Shown here piece by piece: positions 52,353 to 59,685 of a stretch of DNA of 64,000 nucleotides. The DNA comes from Flaviaestuariibacter flavus (GTDB lineage: Bacteria; Bacteroidota; Bacteroidia; Chitinophagales; Chitinophagaceae). Location of the stretch: contig NZ_SJZI01000004.1 of the NCBI RefSeq assembly GCF_004337505.1, positions 1 through 64,000 on the forward strand. Reading direction: 5' to 3'. Within the stretch, counting starts at the first letter, position 1. Each line of letters starts with the position of its first letter. Below the pieces are notes generated by a model that was not told where the DNA came from, did no database searches, and saw only the letters and a list, made by a program, of their open reading frames with translations. A program made the translations under genes and the position numbers.

Positions 52353-52456
52353 GTAAGAACAAATGATTACAGAACAAATGAATACATGATCAAATGAACA
52401 GATTCGCATCATGTATTTATTTGCTCATATATTCTGTGATCATGTATTCTGTGATC
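52353..52456. repeat. ATGATC-type palindromic repeat, copy C
   Basis: Built from ACAAATGATTACAGAACAAA, ATACATGATCAAATGA and inverse blocks ATTCTGTGATCATGTATTC, as at 6727-6966. Confidence 0.75.
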
Positions 52457-52497
52457 CGAACCGCGAAATGCCGCCCGGCCATACGGATGCGGGGAAT

Positions 52498-52577
52498 GCA
52501 GAATACATGATCAAATGAGGTGGCGCGAAATCATGTATTCATTTGCTCATGTATTCTGTGATCATGTATTCTGCGAT
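52498..52577. repeat. ATGATC-type palindromic repeat, copy D
   Basis: GCAGAATACATGATCAAATG and inverse CATTTGCTCATGTATTCTG with GATCATGTATTCTGCGATC. The 52262-52588 gap holds no gene besides copies C and D. Confidence 0.75.
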
Positions 52578-52588
52578 CGGGCAGCTTG

Positions 52589-52905
52589 CTATTCGCCCGC
52601 CAGCCAATGGAGCAGGTTGAGGGCCAGCTGCCGGTTGCCGGGGTTGTAGTTCATCCCCACCTTGCTTCCGTCGCGGTTCAGCTGGGCGCCGAGCAGGGCG
52701 GCTTCGCCGAGCACCACCGCGCGCCCTTTGCCGGCATTGAGTGCCAGGCCCTGTGCGGCGGTGCCCGGGCTCAAGTCAAAAGAGGAAGGGTTGGTCACAA
52801 AGAGCGTGGGATGGGTGGGGGTTTTCGGGACAACCTCACGATCATCCGGGACATCCTGATGGTATTCCGAAGCATTCTGGTCGCAATCCGAAGCATTCTG
52901 ATCTT
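52589..52905 (-). pseudogene. C-terminal gene fragment running into the 21-base array
   Basis: The minus frame ending at 52589 reads LFVTNPSSFDLSPGTAAQ, GRAVVLGEAALLGAQL and NRQLALNLLHWLAGE, which looks like the end of a larger secreted protein. Reading upstream, the frame passes into the 21-base repeats and hits a stop near 52905, with no start region or signal peptide. It appears that the 5' part of the gene has been lost and the array now occupies its place. An ATG at 52798 could express a 69-residue stub. Confidence 0.5.
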
Positions 52906-52998
52906 AATTCGGAACATACTGACAGCCATTCGGAGCATGCTGACGAGCGTCCGGAACATGCTAATGGAAGTGCGGCACCCGCTCACGGATATGCGAAG
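52831..52998 (+). repeat. 21-base tandem repeat array upstream of the 53215 gene
   Basis: Eight units of exactly 21 bases begin at 52831, 52852, 52873, 52894, 52915, 52936, 52957 and 52978. The middle ones read CATTCTGGTCGCAATCCGAAG, CATTCTGATCTTAATTCGGAA and CATACTGACAGCCATTCGGAG (first 20 bases conserved in pattern CATnCTGAnnnnnATTCGGA). All frames stay open through it. It shares a core with the 42-base array at 27459-27710. Confidence 0.88.
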
Positions 52999-53214
52999 CC
53001 ACCCGTTATACCATCGGCGCTTCCTATCCGGCATTCCGTAGCACCTTGCGTGCGGTCGGAGGCGGCTGCGCAACTGCCGGAGGACACTGAAAAAAAGTGG
53101 ACAGGGATTGCACAGCTCGCGGAACTTTTGTAGCTTGGTAGCGACCTAATCCAATTCTGTTGAAGGCCGTATTATGGGAGACACCGCATTCAATAACCCC
53201 ATAAATCTTTTCCG
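52999..53214. other. leader of the 53215 gene, no other gene seen
   Basis: Between the array and the start codon. AACTTTTG at 53123-53130 is a one-mismatch -7 element. No terminator or open frame of note. Confidence 0.4.
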
Positions 53215-53889
53215 ATGACCACAATCCAGGAACGCCGCTTCAACATGATGCTGGCCGTTATCGCTCTCTGCCGCGCCAATCCCCGGATCCTCGACCGGAA
53301 CCTGCCGTTCAAGCGCGGATTTCTGAAGCTTGAATCCATCTGCGCCAATGTCGGAACCGCCTCCGCCGGGCAACGGGTGTCGGTGGAAAGCGTGCAGGCT
53401 GAAAAGAAGCTGGCGCGCGCATCGCTTTGCGACGCTACCGCGATCGCCTGCGGGCAGCTAAAGGCCTGGGCCACCGAAACCGGCGACGCCGGCATGAGCA
53501 TGCGGAGCAAGTGGACCGTATCGACGCTCGAAAAGCTGAGCGACCTGAACCTCGAAAACACCTGCCGGGAAATCATCGCCGACGCGGAGCTTGCCCTGAC
53601 GAGGGACCCGGAAATGGGAATCACCGCCACCGAATCGCTGCAGCTGAAAAGCCTGCTCGGCGCCTTCGTGGAAAAGAAGCCGGTGCCACGCAACACCACG
53701 GCCCGTCGCAGCAGCAGCACCGCCACCCTCGCCCAGCTGATGACCAGCGCCGGCCAGGTGCTGCGCCTGCAGCTGGATAAGGCAGCGGTGAAGTACAAGG
53801 CAACGGAGCCGGAGTTTTACCGGGAGTATAAGGAGAATAGGAAGGTGATGGATGTGGGAGTGAGAAGGGATGATGATCATGCATCGTAA
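53215..53889 (+). CDS. helical protein of unknown function
   Basis: This 224-residue cytoplasmic protein is nearly all alpha-helix. Segments such as VQAEKKLARASLCDATAIAC, TLEKLSDLNLENTCREIIAD and LRLQLDKAAVKYKATEPEFY fit a Bacteroidota family of about 220 residues with no assigned role. It resembles the DUF6261 protein at 26667 in size, helix content and the presence of a tandem array upstream. Ends in a shared terminator opposite the nuclease gene. Confidence 0.7.
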   Translation: MTTIQERRFNMMLAVIALCRANPRILDRNLPFKRGFLKLESICANVGTASAGQRVSVESVQAEKKLARASLCDATAIACGQLKAWATETGDAGMSMRSKWTVSTLEKLSDLNLENTCREIIADAELALTRDPEMGITATESLQLKSLLGAFVEKKPVPRNTTARRSSSTATLAQLMTSAGQVLRLQLDKAAVKYKATEPEFYREYKENRKVMDVGVRRDDDHAS

Positions 53890-53890
53890 T

Positions 53891-53922
53891 AAAAATGCCC
53901 CTCGGGATGGAGGGGCATTTTT
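53891..53922. terminator. bidirectional terminator
   Basis: Stem AAAAATGCCCCTC / GAGGGGCATTTTT between the convergent 53215 gene and nuclease gene. Confidence 0.9.
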
Positions 53923-53941
53923 ATTTTTAAACATCTTTTGG

Positions 53942-55036
53942 CTAACCAGCCTCCCCGGTTGTAACCGCAGTTGATTTATCGTACGTATCTACAACACTTA
54001 TCAGGCGAGCGGCATAATCATACAAGTCACTACTGCCTGAAATTTCTACGCGCTCTTCTTTTCCTGTGTCGAAGAACGACACATATTTCTTACGTCCGTT
54101 GAAATGAAGGCGACATATAGGCTTCCGGTTGTTATCATCTAACAGCACACCAAAGTAGGTCTGCTGGTCGCGATGAACAATCCGGCCAATTTTAATCTTT
54201 GCGCAAAGGATGGCGCGCACGATATAAAAGGCTTCCATTTCCTCAGCCGTCGTCTGTACCCGGCTTGCCGGCTCGGGATCTGTGCCAGCTACCTCTTCCC
54301 GCTGAATGTCGTCTACGATCTGCTGTTCTGTTGCAAGAGCCGACTTCAGCCTTTCGCTGATCGCGTCGTTAAGGTGCTGTTGAAAGGTGCGCTTCACCAG
54401 GCCGCGAAACTGGTCTAACACTTTCCCGGTGACAATTGATTGATAGACCGGCTTTGCAAAAAAGCGCACAAATTCATCAGAGGGCTCACTGACCTCCTTT
54501 ACGATAAGGTTCCGCAGTTCCGACATGTACTTCAATTCGCTGGCTGTATTGATGATGCTTCCCAGGTTGAAATAGCTTTTGTGAAACTCTTTCAGCTTTT
54601 CAATTTGCACATCCTTCATGTCATCGATCCTGAATTCAAAGAAGGGTTTTTCATCCATCTTGTTGGTCTCCACCAGATCGGTGTAAAACCGGTAAACGAT
54701 TCCGTTCGTCAGGATGCCAAACCTGGCTTTTGTAGTATGGAAATAGCGAAAGAGCTGGCTATTGTGCGGATTCAGATCAGATGACCAATGCTTGCACTCG
54801 ATCAGGATAATCGGCGCACTGTCCTTGATAATTGCATAGTCGACCTTCTCCCCTTTTTTGATTCCGATGTCGGCAACGAACTCTGGCACTAATTCCAGTG
54901 GATTGAAAACGTCATAACCTAATACCTGGATGAAAGGCATGATAAAGGCATTCTTTGTTGCCTCCTCCGTGGAAATGTGATCTTTCATTTTGGCCACCCG
55001 CTCACCGAGGGCTCTGATTTGATCTTTAAAGTCCAT
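53942..55036 (-). CDS. orphan type I restriction HsdR_N-like nuclease-domain protein
   Basis: This 364-residue cytoplasmic protein has an N-terminal coiled region (TEEATKNAFIMPFIQVLGYD) and a PD-(D/E)xK-type core (about residues 45-130: VPEFVADIGIKKGEKVDYAI, IILIECKHW with acidic and Lys residues, FGILTNGIVYRFYTD). This matches the N-terminal domain of type I restriction subunit R. It lacks the helicase part, and no hsdM or hsdS lies nearby. The C-terminal third (CRLHFNGRKKYVSFFDTG) is a separate small beta domain. The gene is visibly more AT-rich than its neighbours, suggesting transfer. A defence role is possible but unproven. Confidence 0.82.
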   Translation of the reverse strand: MDFKDQIRALGERVAKMKDHISTEEATKNAFIMPFIQVLGYDVFNPLELVPEFVADIGIKKGEKVDYAIIKDSAPIILIECKHWSSDLNPHNSQLFRYFHTTKARFGILTNGIVYRFYTDLVETNKMDEKPFFEFRIDDMKDVQIEKLKEFHKSYFNLGSIINTASELKYMSELRNLIVKEVSEPSDEFVRFFAKPVYQSIVTGKVLDQFRGLVKRTFQQHLNDAISERLKSALATEQQIVDDIQREEVAGTDPEPASRVQTTAEEMEAFYIVRAILCAKIKIGRIVHRDQQTYFGVLLDDNNRKPICRLHFNGRKKYVSFFDTGKEERVEISGSSDLYDYAARLISVVDTYDKSTAVTTGEAG

Positions 55037-55059
55037 ATTGTTGATTTTGGTTTGACTTT

Positions 55060-55428
55060 TTACACCACCCTTTTCCCAAACGGCATCAAGCTCACTTCCA
55101 CCAGCTTAAAATGCTGCCGTGCAAAGGGAATCCCGATAATGGTGATGAAGAAAAGGATCCCCAGCACGATGTGCCCGATGGCGAGGCCGAGGCCGCCGCA
55201 AAGGATCCAGACGATGTTGCAGAAAAGCGCGAGGCAGCCGCCGGCCGAGGGCGCGCTCACGATCCGCTTGCCGAAGGGCGCCAGCACCGCGGGCGCGAGC
55301 TTGAACAGCTGCAGGCCCCAGGGGACACCCACCACCGTGCAGCAAAGCAGGATGCCGCCAAAGACATAAGCGAAAAAAGCAAAGAGGCCGCCGAAGATGA
55401 TCCAGATGATGTTGCCGAGCAGGTTCAT
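55060..55428 (-). CDS. YccF domain membrane protein
   Basis: This 122-residue inner-membrane protein has two tandem YccF modules: LLGNIIWIIFGGLFAFFAYV with GVPWGLQLFKLAPAVLAPFG, then CNIVWILCGGLGLAIGHIVL with GIPFARQHFKLVEVSLMPFG. The duplicated Asn-Ile-x-Trp and PFGK motifs are diagnostic. Role unknown. It lies 23 bases upstream of the nuclease gene on the same strand and may share its transcript. Confidence 0.92.
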   Translation of the reverse strand: MNLLGNIIWIIFGGLFAFFAYVFGGILLCCTVVGVPWGLQLFKLAPAVLAPFGKRIVSAPSAGGCLALFCNIVWILCGGLGLAIGHIVLGILFFITIIGIPFARQHFKLVEVSLMPFGKRVV

Positions 55429-55673
55429 GGCAGTATTAGTTCAGGTTGGATGACAAGATAGAAAACTTTTCGGGCTCTGGGGTTCTGAGGTTTTACGGTT
55501 CCAGGGTTTTTGTGCGACGCGGCGCTCGCCTCTTCGCAATGACGGCGCCTATGAAGCAACTTATTACCCCGTTAACCCATTATTCCATTACCCCATTTAG
55601 CACACTAGCACACCAGCACACCAGCACATCCACACATTCCTCCGTGGCATTCCCCGACCTTTACGGCACCAAC

Positions 55674-56885
55674 ATGAAAAATCCCGATGTACCTGAGGTG
55701 CAGCCTGGCGCCATTGCCGAGGAAGCAGCCCTTTTTCCCGCGCACCTGAAACGCACCCGCCTGGCCGTCTCGGCCTTTTACTTCGGCCAGGGCATCGCCT
55801 TCGCTTCCTGGGCTTCACGTATTCCCGATATCAAGGGGCACCTCCACCTCGGCGACGCCGGCCTGGGCACCATCCTGCTGGCGCTGCCGGCGGGCCAGCT
55901 GGTGACCATGCCCGTGTCGGGGCGCCTCGTGGCCCGCTGGGGCAGCCGGCGGGTACTCACCATGGCCGCGCCGCTGTACGTGGTGGCCCTGGCGCTCATC
56001 GGCCTCACCAACGCCCCCTGGCAGCTGGCGGCCTGCCTCTTCCTCTTTGGCGTGATGGGCAACTTCGCCAATATCGCCGTCAACACCCAGGGCGTGGAGG
56101 CCGAAAAGCTCTACCCCAAACCCATCATGACCTCCTTCCACGGCGCCTGGAGCATCGCCGGCTTTACGGGTGCCCTCGTGGGCCTGCTGATGATCAACCT
56201 GCACCTCGTGCCCTGGTACCACTTCCTCATCATCACCGCGCTGGTATGGCTGAATGTGTTTTTTAACCACGCCTTCCTGGTGCGCGGCAGGCCGGTGGCG
56301 GCGGAGGAAGCACCGAAGCGGCGCGGCTTCCGCAAGCCTTCGGGCGTGCTGCTGCAGCTGGGCCTCATCGCCTTCTGCTGCATGGCCACCGAAGGCTGTA
56401 TGTTCGACTGGAGCGGCGTTTATTTCCGCGATATCATCGGCGCCCAGGGCTGGAAAGCCGTTATCGGCTACGCGTCGTTCATGGTGATGATGGCCACGGG
56501 CCGCTTTCTCGGCGACACGGTGATTGCGCGTATGGGGCGCCGCACCATCCTGCGCGCCAACGGCATCATCATCACGATGGGTATGGCGCTCGCTGTTTTC
56601 TTCCCGATGCTGCTGCCGGCGGCCCTTGGCTTTATGCTGGTGGGCATCGGGGTGAGCACCGTTATCCCCTCGCTTTACAGCATCGCGGGCCGCACCGCCT
56701 CGGGCTCGGCGGCGGGCATCGCCATCGCCACCGTGAGCGGCGTGGGCTATCTGGGCTTCCTCATGGGCCCGCCGCTGATCGGCTATATCTCCGAGCTGTC
56801 GAGCCTCCGGGTGAGCCTGAGCGTGATCGGGTGTTTCGGGATGGTGGTTTTCCTGTTGGTGAGCAAGCTGAAGGTGGTGGAATGA
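55674..56885 (+). CDS. MFS transporter, sugar/FucP-like
   Basis: This 403-residue carrier with twelve predicted membrane helices starts at 55674 (MKNPDVPEVQPG), chosen because upstream in-frame sequence is repeat-like. It contains the MFS signature SGRLVARWGSRRVLTMAA between helices 2 and 3, GNFANIAVNTQGVEAEKLY and GRFLGDTVIARMGRRTILRA in the second half. The overall pattern fits MFS proteins with a WASRIPDIK segment in helix 1, common near sugar or drug loci. Substrate unknown. Confidence 0.88.
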   Translation: MKNPDVPEVQPGAIAEEAALFPAHLKRTRLAVSAFYFGQGIAFASWASRIPDIKGHLHLGDAGLGTILLALPAGQLVTMPVSGRLVARWGSRRVLTMAAPLYVVALALIGLTNAPWQLAACLFLFGVMGNFANIAVNTQGVEAEKLYPKPIMTSFHGAWSIAGFTGALVGLLMINLHLVPWYHFLIITALVWLNVFFNHAFLVRGRPVAAEEAPKRRGFRKPSGVLLQLGLIAFCCMATEGCMFDWSGVYFRDIIGAQGWKAVIGYASFMVMMATGRFLGDTVIARMGRRTILRANGIIITMGMALAVFFPMLLPAALGFMLVGIGVSTVIPSLYSIAGRTASGSAAGIAIATVSGVGYLGFLMGPPLIGYISELSSLRVSLSVIGCFGMVVFLLVSKLKVVE

Positions 56886-57072
56886 CCTCCCCCCGGCCCC
56901 AGACCCATCCCCCAGCCCATTCCCAAGGGGAAGGGGTGACTCCCGGGAATATTTTCTTACAGTTTCGAACAGTCTTTTCTTTTTAAGTTCAACAGAGGAA
57001 AGCATGCAATAGAAATGAATGTCCAACAGCGGCACCCCTCTCCGTCCCGGAGAGGGGCCGGGGGTGAGGTCT
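56884..57072. repeat. inverted-repeat-bounded element after the MFS gene
   Basis: GACCTCCCCCCGGCCCCAG at the left is the near inverse of GGGGCCGGGGGTGAGGTC at the right (57054-57071), with a second inner pair (AAGGGGAAGGGGTGA / CACCCCTCTCC). The spacer of about 150 bases contains no gene. It resembles a small non-coding mobile or palindromic element. Confidence 0.6.
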
Positions 57073-57137
57073 TCGAGGCCGGGGTGAGTTCATGGCACGG
57101 GAAATGCAATCCCTTCTACAGACCAACCATTCGTGAC

Positions 57138-57692
57138 ATGAAACGCCTGTTGATGCTTCCCCTCATAATGCTGAGCTCACTGTATTGCTGCGCGCAGAAC
57201 CAGTACTATCATTTCTATTACACCAATCTGCCGGCTGACCGGATCGAAGCCTACGGCACCGCTTTCCGCGCGGCGTTTGACCGCATTTACCTGCCGGGGT
57301 ATTCGGATACCTGCCACAGCTGCGCGCCGCTGGCGGCCGACGCTCCGTTTCAGGCCGAAGCTCTCCCGGCCCTACGCCAGGCCCTGCTGCAATACATCCC
57401 CGGCGAGGTATATCATAAAAACGAGGTGCCCGGCTCCTATTACCACCTGGTGGGCAACAAGAACCTTCCCTATATCATCCGCACACTCTACATCATTGAC
57501 GGCGATAAAGCCGAGCCGCTCTACCAGGTGAAGGTGACCTTTACAAACGACCCCACGCCGTCGGTATACAATATGGAAGTGTTCTCGCCTAAAGAGGGCA
57601 AGCGCTTCAGCCGGAAGCTGGTGCTGGCGAATTATAAGCAGATGGCAAAATCCCCGGCCCCATCCAGGTGGCCGCCACTGGCACAGCATTGA
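57138..57692 (+). CDS. secreted protein of unknown function
   Basis: The ATG at 57138 gives a signal peptide (MKRLLMLPLIMLSSLYCCAQ) and a 184-residue product. The mature part has a CxxC-like pair (SDTCHSCAPL) and beta segments (LPYIIRTLYIIDGDKAEPLY, YNMEVFSPKEGKRFSRKLV). No known family is recognised. Followed by a strong terminator. Confidence 0.62.
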   Translation: MKRLLMLPLIMLSSLYCCAQNQYYHFYYTNLPADRIEAYGTAFRAAFDRIYLPGYSDTCHSCAPLAADAPFQAEALPALRQALLQYIPGEVYHKNEVPGSYYHLVGNKNLPYIIRTLYIIDGDKAEPLYQVKVTFTNDPTPSVYNMEVFSPKEGKRFSRKLVLANYKQMAKSPAPSRWPPLAQH

Positions 57693-57716
57693 AGCTTACT
57701 CAAGATGCATGCTTAA

Positions 57717-57754
57717 TAAAAAGGACCGGGTCGCGAAGCGATCCGGTCCTTTTG
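57717..57754 (+). terminator. terminator of the 57138 gene
   Basis: Stem AAAGGACCGG(G)TCGC / GCGA(T)CCGGTCCTTT with loop GAA, ending TTTTGT. Confidence 0.88.
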
Positions 57755-57836
57755 TAAGCTATCGACCTATCGTTTGGTCGAAAAACAAAGTATGATTGAC
57801 CTAAGTGCCTCCGTTGGGGGACAGGGGGCTGGGGTT

Positions 57837-58613
57837 TTACCCCCGCTCCTTCCGGTACCGCAAATCCAGGAACCCGAGCACCAGGAACAGGGCGGTATAC
57901 GCCAGCGAATACCACTCGTGCTTCACGAGGTAGTCCTGCTTCGGCATCATCATCGACTTGAGCGTGAGGATCGGGTAGGCGAAGGGGATCTTGTCTACAT
58001 GCTCCCAGCCGAAGCCCGTTGCGATCAGGCCCGCGATCAGCAGGGCAAGGCCGATGCCCACCGGCGCCACGAAGCTTTTGAAGCGGAGCGACAGCCAGTA
58101 CTGGAAGGCCGAGATGCTCAGCACCGACACGAAGGTTTTTACGTTAAGATGGATCAGCGCTTTCCAGTCGAGCGCCATGTGGAAGAACGGGAACTTCGGG
58201 TTGATGATATTCACCAGTGCCGCATTGCCGATCATGAGTCCGTTGAACACAACGAAGAACAGCAGGATCATCGACTGGATGGCGCCCCACTTGGCGAAGA
58301 ACACCTCACCGGTGGTTTGCGGCGAAGCCCACACCTGCTTCCAGGCATTGTTGCGGTACTCCACCTGCGGGATGAGCGCGCAAATGAGGATGACATACAT
58401 CGGGAAGAGGAAGGAGCTCAGCGACTGCCAGCCCATTTGCAGGTGCATCGTCCACCCGCCCAGCTCCAGCTTCGGGATCATCTTGTCGGGCTTGGTGAGG
58501 TAGATCAGCAAAAAGATACAGGGGATAAAGGCGGCACCGGCAACGCTCATCCAGAACGCCGCGGTGCGGCGGGTTTTGAGCATTTCGGAGTTGAAAGATA
58601 TAGCGAGGGACAT
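57837..58613 (-). CDS. ABC-2 type transporter permease
   Basis: This 258-residue protein has six predicted membrane helices and an N-terminus MSLAISFNSEMLKTRRTAAF typical of ABC-2 permeases of the bacitracin/lantibiotic-export type. Other marks are ICALIPQVEYRNNAWKQVWA and FVSVLSISAFQYWLSLRFKS. It lies 56 bases after the ATPase gene on the same strand and should form the exporter with it. Substrate unknown. Confidence 0.9.
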   Translation of the reverse strand: MSLAISFNSEMLKTRRTAAFWMSVAGAAFIPCIFLLIYLTKPDKMIPKLELGGWTMHLQMGWQSLSSFLFPMYVILICALIPQVEYRNNAWKQVWASPQTTGEVFFAKWGAIQSMILLFFVVFNGLMIGNAALVNIINPKFPFFHMALDWKALIHLNVKTFVSVLSISAFQYWLSLRFKSFVAPVGIGLALLIAGLIATGFGWEHVDKIPFAYPILTLKSMMMPKQDYLVKHEWYSLAYTALFLVLGFLDLRYRKERG

Positions 58614-58616
58614 GAG

Positions 58617-58652
58617 GAAGGTTTTAGAAGGTTCTAAAAGGTTCTAGAAGGT
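58617..58652. repeat. GGTTCTAGAA direct repeats inside the ABC operon
   Basis: Three units of about 12 bases, AGAAGGTTCTAAAAGGTTCT and AGAAGGTTC, between the ATPase and permease genes. Shorter relatives lie at 7594-7621 and 37770-37796. Confidence 0.7.
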
Positions 58653-58669
58653 TCGGGTTCGACCTGAGA

Positions 58670-59578
58670 TCAGTTCCCCGAGGTGATATCGATAAACAAC
58701 TGCTCGAGATCGTTCTGCCTCGGTTGCAGCAGGTATACGTCCACGTTGTTCTCCACCAGCAGGCGGGCATAGCGGGCCGTATCGGCCTTAGCCCCGAGGG
58801 GGAGTTGCAGCAAGCCGTTGCGGCGCTGGGCGCCGGCATCACCAAGCAGGCGGAGGGCCTTCTCATTGTCCGACGTATCTACTTCCAGGTGGCGGCTGCC
58901 CGACTGCATCGCGTGCAGCTCGCCCAGCGTTCCCTGGAACAACAGCTTGCCTTTGTGAATGATGCCCACATGCGAGGCCATCTTCTCTACTTCTGCCAGG
59001 ATGTGGCTCGACACGATAATGGTAACGCCGCTCTCCCGGTTGAGGCGCTTGATCAGCTCGCGCGTTTCGATGATGCCATTGGGGTCGAGACCGTTGGTGG
59101 GCTCGTCGAGTATCAGGAGTTCGGGGTTGTGCAGCAGGGCCACCGCGATGGAAAGACGTTGCTTCATGCCGAGCGAGAACTGCTTTGCTTTTTTCTTGCC
59201 GGTGCCGGCGAGGTCAACGAGCTGCAGCACGGCCTCCACGCGCTCCTTCGGCGCGCCATATACGCGGCGGTATACTTCGAGGTTTTCGCGGGCGGTAAGA
59301 TGCGTGTACAGGGAAGGCTGCTCGATGAGCGAGCCGAGGCGCCGCAGCACTTCCAGCCGCCTGGCTGCCGGGTCGAGACCAAAGAGGCGGATGCTGCCCT
59401 GCTGGCTTTGCAGCAATCCCAGCAGCAGGCGGAGCGTGGTGGTCTTGCCCGCGCCGTTGGGTCCGAGGAAGCCGTAAATGCTCCCCTGCGGCACCTGCAG
59501 GTTGATGTCGTGCAGGGTGGTTGCGCCACCGGCGAAGCGGTAGGTAAGGCCCTTGGTTTCGATGATCATTTTTTCCAT
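58670..59578 (-). CDS. ABC transporter ATP-binding protein
   Basis: This 302-residue ATPase (start ATG at 59578; 15 extra upstream codons were left out because the family starts at MIIETKGLTYRF) has Walker A GPNGAGKT at residues 39-46, the signature FSLGMKQRL and Walker B LLILDEPTNGLDP. The C-terminal 90 residues form the extension found in bacitracin- and lantibiotic-type exporters. Together with the 57837 permease it likely exports a peptide or lipid-like compound. Confidence 0.94.
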   Translation of the reverse strand: MEKMIIETKGLTYRFAGGATTLHDINLQVPQGSIYGFLGPNGAGKTTTLRLLLGLLQSQQGSIRLFGLDPAARRLEVLRRLGSLIEQPSLYTHLTARENLEVYRRVYGAPKERVEAVLQLVDLAGTGKKKAKQFSLGMKQRLSIAVALLHNPELLILDEPTNGLDPNGIIETRELIKRLNRESGVTIIVSSHILAEVEKMASHVGIIHKGKLLFQGTLGELHAMQSGSRHLEVDTSDNEKALRLLGDAGAQRRNGLLQLPLGAKADTARYARLLVENNVDVYLLQPRQNDLEQLFIDITSGN

Positions 59579-59685
59579 ACGCAGTAGTTGATCTTCCAAA
59601 ACTAACCGACCGGTAGCTGGCAATGCAAACTATTGTACGTATGGCCACTTTTCAGTGACGAAATCCGGCGCAGCCCCTTGCCGGC

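Noticed and set aside
52586..53041. Plus-strand frame with heptad repeats (IRSIL-type)
   Set aside because: All three frames are open through 21-base units, so the open frame carries no coding evidence; the first half is antisense to a gene fragment.
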